A DNA stretch of 64,000 bases, taken from contig NZ_FNSU01000003.1 of assembly GCF_900105325.1 (NCBI RefSeq), forward strand, positions 496,001 through 560,000. The letters run 5' to 3'. The notes under the pieces were generated by a model. It searched no databases and was not told where the DNA came from. It worked only from the letters and a program-made list of their open reading frames with translations. The number at the start of each line of letters is the position of its first letter. The stretch's first letter is position 1. Origin of the DNA: Pseudomonas marginalis (GTDB taxonomy: Bacteria; Pseudomonadota; Gammaproteobacteria; Pseudomonadales; Pseudomonadaceae). Positions 1 to 8,659 of this stretch are shown here, piece after piece. Both the position numbers and the translations under genes were made by a program.

Positions 1-1
1 G

Positions 2-73
2 GCCATCGAGGCGTTGAAGACCGATCGGATCCTGGACAAGGTCCTGCAACGTAATCCCAATCTGCCGGGATGA
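2..73 (+). CDS. C-terminal end of an unidentified upstream gene (partial)
   Basis: An open frame runs in from the left edge and ends in TGA at 71-73. It encodes 23 residues ending in QRNPNLPG. The tail, rich in Lys, Arg and Asp, is too short to assign; a solute-binding protein C-terminus is one possibility, but this is a guess. The stop lies only 19 bases before the next start, so the two genes may be cotranscribed. Confidence 0.45.
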   Translation, partial: AIEALKTDRILDKVLQRNPNLPG

Positions 74-92
74 TTTTCCAAGGAATAGCTGA

Positions 93-722
93 ATGAAATA
101 CTGGATGGTCCTGTGGCTGGCACTTGCCACAACGGCGATGGCGGCCCCGCGTAGCCAAGGGACGCCTGGGGAATTTGATTTTTATGTGTTGTCGCTGTCA
201 TGGTCGCCGACCTTCTGCCTGACGCACCCGGACAACGAGCAGTGTTCGGGCAAAGGCTACGGCTTTGTGCTGCACGGCTTGTGGCCGCAATACGCGCGGG
301 GAGGGTGGCCGGCGACCTGTGCGACGCAATCGCGCTTGAGCCGCGAAGAGATGGACAAAGGCGCGGCGCTGTTCCCGACGCGCTCGCTGCTCACCCACGA
401 ATGGGCCAAGCACGGCACCTGCAGCGGGCTGGAACCCTTGGCATACCTGGAGAAAACCGATGCGGCGCTGGGCGTGGTTGCCATCCCTGCGCAACTGCAA
501 CCGTTCAACACACCGCCGTCGTTGCCTGCCCGCGAGATCGAGGCGCTGTTTCGCGAAAGTAACCCGCGCATGGGCACCCATGGGCTGGCGGTGATCTGCA
601 AAGGCAAGGTGCTGTCGGAGGTGCGTGTGTGCCTGACCAAGGACCTGGCCTTCGCCGGTTGCCCACGCAGTGTGAAAACCCAATGCCGTGATGGCGAAAT
701 CCGCATTCCCACGCAGCGTTGA
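93..722 (+). CDS. Ribonuclease T2 family protein, secreted
   Basis: A 209-residue protein of the RNase T2 family, which cuts RNA through 2',3'-cyclic phosphate intermediates. Both conserved active-site segments are visible: HGLWP at residues 61-65 and HEWAKHGTC at 102-110, each carrying a catalytic histidine. Cysteines at 42, 51, 76 and 110 fit the usual disulfides. Residues 1-17 form a signal peptide (hydrophobic core, then AMA before AP), so the enzyme should act in the periplasm or outside the cell, probably scavenging RNA. The start has AAGGAA upstream at a good distance. The length fits bacterial RNase I-like members. The family call is firm; the physiological role is inferred. Confidence 0.92.
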   Translation: MKYWMVLWLALATTAMAAPRSQGTPGEFDFYVLSLSWSPTFCLTHPDNEQCSGKGYGFVLHGLWPQYARGGWPATCATQSRLSREEMDKGAALFPTRSLLTHEWAKHGTCSGLEPLAYLEKTDAALGVVAIPAQLQPFNTPPSLPAREIEALFRESNPRMGTHGLAVICKGKVLSEVRVCLTKDLAFAGCPRSVKTQCRDGEIRIPTQR

Positions 723-908
723 ACGCCGGCATCCACACACCTTTGCCCAAGCCACTGCACTAGGTCGAGATCCTGGCTGAGGATGGGCGGGTGTGTGGCG
801 TCGAAGACTGTGTGATCCACGCCCCAGGGTGATTTTGTTCAATACCGATTTGACCCGGCCTTATACCGTGGAACCCTGTTTACGCCTCATCATAAAAAGG
901 GAACCGCA

Positions 909-1496
909 ATGAGCTTGATCATTTCCATGGCCGCCTTCGCCCTGGCCACGTCCATCACGCCGGGACCGGTCAACGTGGTCGCCCTGAGTTCAGGCGCGCG
1001 CTTCGGTTTTGTCGCCAGCCAGAAGCATGTGTTCGGCGCTGCCGTTGGCTTTACCTTGCTGTTGGTGCTGATCGGCCTGGGTTTGCACGAGGTGCTGGTG
1101 CGCTGGCCCATCCTGACCCAGTTGATCCAGTGGGGTGGGGTGGCGTTCCTGCTGTACATGGCCTGGAAACTGGCGGTGGACGACGGCCAGCTCGACGCGG
1201 AGGGCAGCGCGACAGCGCCATCCATGCTCTACGGCGCGATCATGCAATGGCTCAACCCCAAGGCCTGGCTGGCCTGTGTGGCGGGCATGGGCCTGTTTGT
1301 GGCCGACGGGGATGGGCGGCAAGTCTGGCTGTTTGCCAGTCTCTACCTGGTGATCTGCTACCTGTCGGTGGCGTGCTGGGCCTATGCCGGGACCTTTCTA
1401 CGCCGTTACCTGGACAATCCCCACGGCGTGCGCCTGTTCAACCGCTCGATGGCCGCGTTGCTGGTGGCCAGTGTGGGTTATTTGCTGATGGCTTGA
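909..1496 (+). CDS. LysE/RhtB family amino-acid exporter
   Basis: A 195-residue inner-membrane protein with five to six hydrophobic segments. The N-terminal signature ITPGPVNVVALSSGARFG is typical of LysE/RhtB translocators, which export amino acids or related small molecules by proton exchange. The start has AGGGA eight bases upstream. The 3' end overlaps the end of the convergent AraC-family gene by 59 bases, so the two transcripts are antisense there. The substrate cannot be read from sequence. The neighbouring AraC regulator may control it, but that is inference from position. Confidence 0.88.
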   Translation: MSLIISMAAFALATSITPGPVNVVALSSGARFGFVASQKHVFGAAVGFTLLLVLIGLGLHEVLVRWPILTQLIQWGGVAFLLYMAWKLAVDDGQLDAEGSATAPSMLYGAIMQWLNPKAWLACVAGMGLFVADGDGRQVWLFASLYLVICYLSVACWAYAGTFLRRYLDNPHGVRLFNRSMAALLVASVGYLLMA

Positions 1497-2325
1497 GCAC
1501 CTCGCGGTATTGCCCGGGGGTGGCGGCGAAATGCTGCTTGAAGGTGCGCTGGAAGTGCGCCTGGTCTGCAAAACCGGCGGCGAGCGCTACGTCGGCGATC
1601 AACTCGCCCTTGCGCAGCTGGGTGCGGGCAAACTGGATGCGCTGGTTGACCAGGAACGCGTGGGGCGTCAGCCCGTAGTACTGCTTGAAGGCGCGGATCA
1701 GGTACGACGGCGACAGTTCGGCCGCCAGGCAGATGTCTTCGAGTTTCAACGCCTCGGTGCAGTGCGCACGGATGTACTCGGCGGCCCGCTCCAGCTTGTG
1801 GTTGACCTCGCGCATCGGTGTGGGTGAAGGGTTCAGGCGCTGCTGGACTTCGCTGAAGTAACTCACCAGTGCGCTCTGCTTTTGCAGCAATTCGGCCTGC
1901 TCGTTCACCAGCATCCGGTACAACGCCAGCAAGCCGCCGTACAGCAGCGGGTCACGGGTATGCGGCGTATTGAACGGGCGATAACCCTGGTCGGTGCTGA
2001 AGCCCAATTGGTACTGCAGCTCGGTCAGCCAGGGCGTGTCGAGGTACAGCATATGATAGGACCAGGGCTGGTCGTGGATAGGGTTGCAGGCATGCACATC
2101 GCCGGGGTTCATCAACACCACGGTGCCGGCGCTGATCTGGAATGTATCGGCGCCGTAATGGTAATAGCTGCGCCCGGTGGTGATCGCGCCGATGGAGAAA
2201 TGCTCATGGGCGTGACGGGTGTAAGTGACCTTGCGCCCGTCGGCGATGGTGCGCGCTTCGATGAACGGCAGGCGCTCGTCGCGCCAGAAGCGCGGTGCGG
2301 CGGGGAAAGGGGCGGGCGGTGTCAT
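1438..2325 (-). CDS. AraC family transcriptional regulator
   Basis: A 295-residue regulator with an N-terminal cupin-like sensing domain (YTRHAHEHFSIGAI, then VVLMNPGDVHACNP) and a C-terminal AraC double helix-turn-helix (EDICLAAELSPSYLIRAFKQ, then DVALAAGFADQAHFQRTFKQ). The ATG at 2325 was chosen because the longer frame adds 15 residues with no family likeness. The gene is convergent with and overlaps the LysE exporter, a pairing common in Pseudomonas, so it probably responds to the exported amino acid. It lies 73 bases downstream of the large minus-strand gene and could also be read from it. The effector is unknown. Confidence 0.88.
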   Translation of the reverse strand: MTPPAPFPAAPRFWRDERLPFIEARTIADGRKVTYTRHAHEHFSIGAITTGRSYYHYGADTFQISAGTVVLMNPGDVHACNPIHDQPWSYHMLYLDTPWLTELQYQLGFSTDQGYRPFNTPHTRDPLLYGGLLALYRMLVNEQAELLQKQSALVSYFSEVQQRLNPSPTPMREVNHKLERAAEYIRAHCTEALKLEDICLAAELSPSYLIRAFKQYYGLTPHAFLVNQRIQFARTQLRKGELIADVALAAGFADQAHFQRTFKQHFAATPGQYREVLKPSANNPHWPPATRPSSG

Positions 2326-2398
2326 GGGCGCGACTCCAGGGCAGTCAAGATCAGAAACGGATCGTTGCACAGACCCTGGCGTTTGGGTAGCCGATGGC

Positions 2399-5300
2399 TT
2401 AATAGGGTTTCAGATTGTGCAAACGCTCGTTTCGGCGGTTGTTGATCAGCAGGACCTTTTCCACATTGTTGAGGTTCTGCGTGGACTCACTCAGATCCCG
2501 GTGGTTACTGAGCAGGCACTGGTCAACGACCATCCTGGCAATCGCTTCGAGTCGTGCCGATTGCCAGGACTTCGGTATGGGGGCGGGGTCACCCTGGGTA
2601 TCCGTTATGAGGGTGGCGTCCAGGGGATGGAGCAGGACCTGCGAACTGGCGCCCGCCACGGGTTCGGAACCGGTGAGATAAGCGCTCCAATCGATCTGCA
2701 ACTGAACAGGGCCTGGGGCGACCGGGTCATTCAGCAAACCGGATGGCGGGTTGGCCAGCTGCGTGACCAGCATCTGCCTGGGAAGCAGTTGCAGCAGGTA
2801 GCGATCCCGCTGGTAGCGAACACGCAACAGGCATCCAAAATGTGCGGTGATCATCGTGTCCCGGGCAGCGGGGGACGGTTTGCGCAGCAGGTACAGTTCG
2901 ATGTTTCCCTGCTCCAGGCTGACGCGCTTGGGCAGCGGCAGGCAGGCCAGCAGGTAGGCAATGCACACGATATAGCTCTCACGGATGGATTCGAGCGCGG
3001 CGTGGAAGTTTTCATCAGCGTTGTGGTCCTTGAGCGTTCTCAAGGATGGCGAAAACCTGTTGACACGTACCTGTGGCTGAATCGCCCTCCAGCGTTCAAT
3101 GTGCTTTAACTCACCGGCCAGATACAGTTCGGCCAGGGAAAAGGAAATATCCTGGGTACTGACTTGCGGATAGCGAATACCGGGTGGAAGGAAGGGCGCC
3201 GGCATGAACACGGTTTTGTCCAGGTGAGCGTTATCCGGATAGACCTCACGCAGGTACCTCAATGCCGCCTCCTTCTGATCCGGATAGGGGGTGTGCAGCG
3301 ATCCGAAGGCATCGTTGAGTGTGCGCTTCTGTTTCTCATAGGTGCGCACGGCGAGCTCGCCTTTAAAGGGCAGGTCCGTGTCCGTCGCATCCACCACGCC
3401 ATTGGCACGCGCCCAGTCGAGGACGGGATCGACCGTAGGAGGCAGCGCCCAGAATTCCCGGTTGAGCGTCGTGGCAGGGTTATGGACCAGGGTCATGATG
3501 TTCTCAAGTGTCATGTACCGGCTGGCGCCAGGGGTTTTCAGCTCGATGAAATCGACGAACTGCTTGAACACGACCCAGTTCTGGTTACACAGGTAAGGCA
3601 AGGTTTCGGGGATGTTGCGCACGAGCAATTGTGGCGCGCTGCCACTGAGCAGCAAATGCGCGGCCAATGGGGCACCCTCCAGCAGCGTCTGGCGCAGGAG
3701 GGCTTCAAGATTGCTGCGCACCAGTGCACAGTTGTCACCCCAGTAGTAATCGGTATCGATGGCCAGCCCGCCGACCAGGTTGCGTTGTGTGCCGGCCTGT
3801 TCGTCCAGGCTCAGAATCAGCGCGCTGAGCAGCAGTGTTTGTCGACGCTGTTGTGGCGTTGTACCGTGCAGTGCGGCATCGGACCAGATGACGAGGGTGT
3901 CCAGGCGCTCGACCAATAGCTGGCTGCGCTGGCTCTGCACCATCTGGTTCAGCAGCATGTCCGCTTCGGCGCGGATCCTGGGGGCGCTCTTGCCCGCCCA
4001 ACAAGGTTCGCCGAGCCACTTGAACAGGGGCGCTCCATGCGCCTGTGCAAACGCCTGTTGCGCTTCGTATACCTGTCGGCGTTGTGTGCTGGATAAGGTC
4101 AGCAATGACGGCTGCGGCTGGCCCAGGCCCTGCCAGTAGTTGCCCAGCCGTGGTGTCGCAGCCCTGACGGCCCTCAGGTAGTGCGCCGCCTGCCGGGCCT
4201 GCTCCGCTGTCTTCACTTCGGGCATGCGCAGGAACTTCATCAACTGCTTGAGGGTGGCCTTCATATCACTGCGCAGCTCGCCACCCAATTGTTTGGCCAG
4301 CTCCTGCAAGGGCGTGAGACAGCGCTTGAGCGCTCGACTGGAGACGATATCGTCCGTGAGGTTTCTGCGCCTGCCGTCCCTGTCGTCCGCGCCCACGTAC
4401 CCCTCTTCGGTCAGCAGTACCAGCGCCTTTTCGTCGTCGATACCGCGTTTCACGCAAATGGCGACAAATGATCTGTGCTTGATCATCATCAGCAGTTTTT
4501 CGGCGCTCTCCTCCAGCAACTGGTAGAACATCGAGTCAGTGTCCAGCTCGACCGTATCGTCGAGCTCAACCTTTTCATCGGGTTGTTTGCCAGCGCTGAC
4601 TCGCTCCAGCTCTGTCTGCAGCCGATTGAAGTTATTCAGGGCGCTCAGGCTGTTTTGTTTGCGCTTGAGCCATTGCGCATCCTGGGCAGCTTCACTGCAG
4701 TACGGCTGCCCAGGCACGGATGACTGGCGCAGGCGCGCGATCAGGGCGTGCACCTCGCTGGCCTGGAGGGGGACCTCGATGGCGTAGAAGTGCATGAGTT
4801 GCGCCAGGCTCAGGCTGTTATTGGAGGCCACCTGTTCTCCCAGCAACGACGCATATTGCGCCAGGCGAATCAGCCGACCCGCCACTGGCGCACCGCCCAG
4901 GTGTGTACGCAGGCTGATACTGGTCCCCTGGATCTGCGCGGGTGAGGCCCGCAGGGAGTGATCCTCGCCGGAATAAATAAAGTATTCATCGGGACCCAGC
5001 GCAGTTGGGAACGTCTGCGTGAACTCGATCGAATTGATCACGCTCTGCAGTAATTGCGCGGCTTCTTTCAAGGTGTGCGCTACGAAGGAGTCAGACCTCA
5101 GCGTGAGGCGCTGGCGGTAAGCGAGGTAGCTGTCATGGGGTTCATCCGTGGTTGCCGCGCTGGCCATGCATTGCTCGAGGTTATCGGCCAGTTGCAGCAA
5201 ATCCAGGTGCTGTGCGTGCATTTCATGGCGTGTCGCCGACTGCGCGCGGCCATTGTCACCCATCGTTGGAAAGGCATGGTAGGCCTGCAGCTCATCGACA

Positions 5301-5845
5301 ATCATCCGCGCCTGGATCTGGTTTTTGGGCAACGTGTAGCCGTAGAACGCCAGCGTCAACTCGAGTGGCAATTCAAACGTACTGTGGCCGTTTGGCAAGT
5401 CGATATAGGGCACGCCCAGCTGGTTGGGATCAAGGATCTCGGAGATGCCCAGGATCGGCACGGACACTTCCAGCCAGCCTGGGTCGTCATGAAGATGAAA
5501 GGCCCTGGGTGTCATTTGGTCCTCGTGAATGACATTGGCGTGCAGGGAGCTTCCCATGACCTTGATGCTTCGATACTCCAGGTGCCGCGCGTCGGCCCAT
5601 GCCAGGAACACGCTCTGGTTGATAGCCTTGCCGAACAGCACCATCCATTGGCCAAGCCTGGAGTTGCGGTCGACCGCGATCAACGCGGGAGGCCCCAGCA
5701 GAGTCCAATTGTGCGGTAAGGCGGGCGACAGCAGCGCAACCAGGCTGTTGATCAGCTTCAGATCATCCTGGGTGGCAAACAAGACGGGGCTGGCAGGCAG
5801 TGGCTCGGTCGCCGCAGCGGCAATCAGCGGGGCAAATTCGTACAT
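2399..5845 (-). CDS. Large protein of unknown function (1148 aa)
   Basis: An intact frame of 1148 codons on the minus strand. I do not recognise a catalytic domain. There is no clear signal peptide, only a mildly hydrophobic N-terminus (PLIAAAATEPLPASP), and one hydrophobic stretch near the C-terminus (ESYIVCIAYLLACLPLPK). The rest looks soluble, helical and charged, and base composition appears less GC-rich than its neighbours. In general style it resembles the large toxin-like proteins of unknown function scattered in fluorescent pseudomonads, but no named motif supports that. The start ATG at 5843-5845 is preceded by GGAAC, which lies inside a long inverted repeat. No partner gene (immunity, secretion or chaperone) is evident beside it. 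The function is unknown. Confidence 0.75.
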   Translation of the reverse strand: MYEFAPLIAAAATEPLPASPVLFATQDDLKLINSLVALLSPALPHNWTLLGPPALIAVDRNSRLGQWMVLFGKAINQSVFLAWADARHLEYRSIKVMGSSLHANVIHEDQMTPRAFHLHDDPGWLEVSVPILGISEILDPNQLGVPYIDLPNGHSTFELPLELTLAFYGYTLPKNQIQARMIVDELQAYHAFPTMGDNGRAQSATRHEMHAQHLDLLQLADNLEQCMASAATTDEPHDSYLAYRQRLTLRSDSFVAHTLKEAAQLLQSVINSIEFTQTFPTALGPDEYFIYSGEDHSLRASPAQIQGTSISLRTHLGGAPVAGRLIRLAQYASLLGEQVASNNSLSLAQLMHFYAIEVPLQASEVHALIARLRQSSVPGQPYCSEAAQDAQWLKRKQNSLSALNNFNRLQTELERVSAGKQPDEKVELDDTVELDTDSMFYQLLEESAEKLLMMIKHRSFVAICVKRGIDDEKALVLLTEEGYVGADDRDGRRRNLTDDIVSSRALKRCLTPLQELAKQLGGELRSDMKATLKQLMKFLRMPEVKTAEQARQAAHYLRAVRAATPRLGNYWQGLGQPQPSLLTLSSTQRRQVYEAQQAFAQAHGAPLFKWLGEPCWAGKSAPRIRAEADMLLNQMVQSQRSQLLVERLDTLVIWSDAALHGTTPQQRRQTLLLSALILSLDEQAGTQRNLVGGLAIDTDYYWGDNCALVRSNLEALLRQTLLEGAPLAAHLLLSGSAPQLLVRNIPETLPYLCNQNWVVFKQFVDFIELKTPGASRYMTLENIMTLVHNPATTLNREFWALPPTVDPVLDWARANGVVDATDTDLPFKGELAVRTYEKQKRTLNDAFGSLHTPYPDQKEAALRYLREVYPDNAHLDKTVFMPAPFLPPGIRYPQVSTQDISFSLAELYLAGELKHIERWRAIQPQVRVNRFSPSLRTLKDHNADENFHAALESIRESYIVCIAYLLACLPLPKRVSLEQGNIELYLLRKPSPAARDTMITAHFGCLLRVRYQRDRYLLQLLPRQMLVTQLANPPSGLLNDPVAPGPVQLQIDWSAYLTGSEPVAGASSQVLLHPLDATLITDTQGDPAPIPKSWQSARLEAIARMVVDQCLLSNHRDLSESTQNLNNVEKVLLINNRRNERLHNLKPY

Positions 5846-5847
5846 GA

Positions 5848-5901
5848 ATGAAGTTCCGTTTCAAGGTTGCCCAAGAAAACGTTTCTTGGGCGGAACTTCA
5901 T
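5848..5901 (-). promoter_or_regulatory. Two-tier inverted repeat over the start region of the 1148-aa gene
   Basis: The outer arms ATGAAGTTCC (5848-5857) and GGAACTTCAT (5892-5901) are perfectly complementary. Inside them, GCCCAAGAAA (5869-5878) pairs with TTTCTTGGGC (5882-5891) around a 3-base loop, leaving 11 unpaired bases on one side. On the minus-strand mRNA the last arm carries GGAAC, the likely ribosome-binding site, and ends two bases before the start codon. The structure could therefore limit translation. That role is inferred. Confidence 0.6.
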
Positions 5902-6023
5902 GGTCGAGGGTTTTTACCTGGGCTTGATAGCCTGCGCCATCCGGAGTTGCTGTAGGTCGAGTAGGCAGCCACGGTGATCCGATGGCGAGGCACGCCAACG
6001 CAGGAGGTGGGCGTGCTCATCGC

Positions 6024-7637
6024 TCAGAAGCGCTCCGGGCAGGGCACCAGAAAGGCCGCTTCCAGCAGTTGACGCGTATACCCATGCTGCGGATCAGCGA
6101 AAATCGCTCGCGCATCGCCTTGCTCCACCACCTGCCCCTGCTTGACCACCATCAGTTGGTGACTCAGCGCCTTCACCACCGCCAGGTCATGGCTGATAAA
6201 CAGGTAGGTCAGGTTGTACTTGGCCTGCAGGCTGCGCAGCAATTCCACCACTTGCCGTTGCACGGTGCGATCCAGCGCCGAGGTCGGTTCGTCCAGCAGG
6301 ATCAGGCGCGGCTTGAGCACCAGTGCGCGGGCGATGGCGATGCGTTGGCGTTGGCCGCCGGAGAACTCATGGGGGTAGCGATGACGGGATTCAGGGTCCA
6401 GGCCCACCTCCTTGAGCGCCGCGATAATCGCCGCTTCCTGCTCGGCAGCTGTGCCCATCCTGTGGATGCGCAGGCCTTCGCCGACGATCTCGCTGACGCA
6501 CATGCGTGGGCTCAGGCTGCCGAACGGGTCCTGGAACACCACCTGCATTTCCCGGCGCAACGGGCGCACCTGTTGCTGGGTCAGCGTGTCCAGCTGCTGG
6601 CCTTCGAAACGAATCCCGCCCTTGCTGGCAATCAAGCGCAGGATCGCCAGGCCCAGGGTGGATTTGCCCGAGCCGCTTTCGCCGACGATGCCCAGGGTCT
6701 GGCCCTGGGGCAGGCTGAAGTTGATCCCGTCCACCGCCTTGACGTAATCGACGGTGTTGCGCAAGAAGCCCTTCTTGATCGGGAACCAGACTTTCAGGTC
6801 ATCGACTTCCAGCAACGGCGGGCCGACTTCGTTGCTGGCCGGGCCACCGCTGGGTTCCGCCGCCAGCAATTCCTGGGTGTAAGGGTGTCGGGGCGACTGG
6901 AACAGCGTCTCGCACTCGGCCTGCTCGACGATGCAGCCTTGCTGCATCACGCAGACGCGGTGAGCAATACGCCGCACCAGGTTCAAGTCGTGGCTGATCA
7001 ACAGCAAGGCCATGCCCAGGCGTGCCTGCAATTCCTTGAGCAACTCCAGGATCTTCAACTGCACGGTGACGTCGAGGGCCGTGGTCGGCTCATCCGCGAT
7101 CAACAACTCCGGCTCATTGGCCAGGGCCATGGCGATCATCACCCGCTGGCGCTGGCCGCCGGACAATTCGTGGGGCAGGGCCTTGAGCCGTTTGTGCGGC
7201 TCGGGGATACCCACCAGTTCCAGCAGCTCCAGGGTGCGCCGGGTCGCGACCTTGCCGGTCAGGCCCTTGTGCAGGCCGAGCACTTCGTTGATCTGCTTCT
7301 CGATGCAGTGCAGCGGATTCAACGACGTCATCGGCTCCTGGAAGATCATCGCGATGCGGTTGCCGCGAATATGCCGCAGGGTCTTTTCCTTCAGGGTCAG
7401 CAGGTCCTGGCCGGAATAGGTGATGGTGCCGGACGGATGCCGGGCCAGCGGGTAGGGCAGCAGGCGCAGGATCGAGTGGGCGGTCACCGATTTGCCTGAG
7501 CCGCTTTCGCCGACCAGGGCCAGGGTTTCGCCGCGCTTGATATCGAAGCTGACGTTGTTCACCACACGGTGGTGATGCTCGCCCGTGACGAACTCGACGG
7601 AGAGGTCGCGGATTTCGATCAGATTGTCCTGATTCAT
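6024..7637 (-). CDS. nppD: Peptide/nucleoside-antibiotic ABC importer, double ATPase subunit
   Basis: A 537-residue protein with two full ABC ATPase domains. Walker A motifs GESGSGKS occur at residues 43-50 and again near residue 320, and signature motifs LSGGQRQR and FSGGQRQR are present. This duplicated form is typical of YejF. It energises uptake through the two permeases encoded just upstream. In P. aeruginosa the equivalent five-gene set (nppA1A2BCD) imports peptidyl-nucleoside antibiotics such as pacidamycin, and the E. coli YejABEF system imports microcin C. The start at 7637 has GAGGAAATGAG before it; a longer frame begins eight codons upstream without support. It is the last gene of the operon, one base after nppC. 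Confidence 0.93.
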   Translation of the reverse strand: MNQDNLIEIRDLSVEFVTGEHHHRVVNNVSFDIKRGETLALVGESGSGKSVTAHSILRLLPYPLARHPSGTITYSGQDLLTLKEKTLRHIRGNRIAMIFQEPMTSLNPLHCIEKQINEVLGLHKGLTGKVATRRTLELLELVGIPEPHKRLKALPHELSGGQRQRVMIAMALANEPELLIADEPTTALDVTVQLKILELLKELQARLGMALLLISHDLNLVRRIAHRVCVMQQGCIVEQAECETLFQSPRHPYTQELLAAEPSGGPASNEVGPPLLEVDDLKVWFPIKKGFLRNTVDYVKAVDGINFSLPQGQTLGIVGESGSGKSTLGLAILRLIASKGGIRFEGQQLDTLTQQQVRPLRREMQVVFQDPFGSLSPRMCVSEIVGEGLRIHRMGTAAEQEAAIIAALKEVGLDPESRHRYPHEFSGGQRQRIAIARALVLKPRLILLDEPTSALDRTVQRQVVELLRSLQAKYNLTYLFISHDLAVVKALSHQLMVVKQGQVVEQGDARAIFADPQHGYTRQLLEAAFLVPCPERF

Positions 7638-7638
7638 C

Positions 7639-8658
7639 TCATTTCCTCGGGTCGAAGGCATCGCGAGCGGACTCGCCGATAAACACCAGCAAACTCAACA
7701 TGATCGCCAGCACGGCAAACGCGCTCATGCCCAGCCACGGTGCCTGCAGGTTGGATTTGCCCTGGGCCACCAGTTCGCCCAGGGACGGCGAACCGGCCGG
7801 CAGGCCAAAGCCGAGGAAGTCCAGGGCAGTCAGGGTGCCGATGGCGCCGGTGAGGATGAACGGCATGAAGGTCATGGTCGAGACCATGGCATTGGGCAGG
7901 ATATGGCGGAACATGATCGCGCCGTTCTGCATCCCCAGTGCCCGCGCCGCGCGCACGTATTCGAGGTTACGCCCGCGCAGGAACTCGGCGCGCACCACGT
8001 CCACCAGGCTCATCCAGGAAAACAGCAGCATGATCCCCAGCAGCCACCAGAAGTTCGGCTGCACGAAGCTGGCGAGGATGATCAGCAGGTACAGCACCGG
8101 CAAGCCCGACCAGATTTCCAGGAAACGCTGCCCGGCCAGGTCGACCCAGCCGCCATAGAAACCCTGCAAGGCGCCGGCGATCACGCCGATGATCGAACTG
8201 AGCACCGTCAACGTCAGGGCAAACAGCACCGACACACGGAAGCCGTAGATCACCCGCGCGAGCACATCGCGGCCCTGGTCATCGGTACCCAGCAGATTGA
8301 CGCGCGAAGGCGGCGCGGGGGCCGGTACCTTCAGGTCGTAGTTGATGCTCTGGTAGCTGAACGGGATCGGCGCCCACAGGGTCCAGGCGTCCTTGGCCTT
8401 GAGCAGTTCCTGGATATACGGGCTCTTGTAGTTGGCTTCCAGGGGGAATTCGCCGCCGAAGGTGGTTTCCGGGTAGCGCTTGAGCGCCGGGAAATACCAG
8501 TCGCCGTCGTAGTGCACCGCCAGTGGCTTGTCGTTGGCGATCAGCTCGGCGCCCAGGCTCAGCCCGAACAGGATCAGGAACAGCCACAGCGACCACCAGC
8601 CACGCTTGTTGGCCTTGAACCGCTCGAACCGGCGGCGATTGAGGGGGGATAGATTCAT
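7639..8658 (-). CDS. nppC: ABC importer permease (YejE/NppC type)
   Basis: A 339-residue inner-membrane permease. An N-terminal hydrophobic segment (WWSLWLFLILFGLSLGAEL) is followed by a large periplasmic loop and then five more membrane segments. The cytoplasmic loop YVRAARALGMQNGAIMFRHI is the EAA motif that contacts the ATPase. The long loop between segments 1 and 2 is a feature of YejE. The gene sits one base from each neighbour (8659 and 7638), so it is part of one translationally linked operon with nppB and nppD. Confidence 0.93.
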   Translation of the reverse strand: MNLSPLNRRRFERFKANKRGWWSLWLFLILFGLSLGAELIANDKPLAVHYDGDWYFPALKRYPETTFGGEFPLEANYKSPYIQELLKAKDAWTLWAPIPFSYQSINYDLKVPAPAPPSRVNLLGTDDQGRDVLARVIYGFRVSVLFALTLTVLSSIIGVIAGALQGFYGGWVDLAGQRFLEIWSGLPVLYLLIILASFVQPNFWWLLGIMLLFSWMSLVDVVRAEFLRGRNLEYVRAARALGMQNGAIMFRHILPNAMVSTMTFMPFILTGAIGTLTALDFLGFGLPAGSPSLGELVAQGKSNLQAPWLGMSAFAVLAIMLSLLVFIGESARDAFDPRK

Positions 8659-8659
8659 C

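Noticed and set aside
764..832. 22 codons (VEILAEDGRVCGVEDCVIHA...) after an in-frame TAG between the RNase and LysE genes
   Set aside because: It reads like a protein tail, with a TAG replacing a possible Gln codon, but it is too short to assign and upstream codons run into the RNase gene in another frame. It may be a pseudogene remnant.
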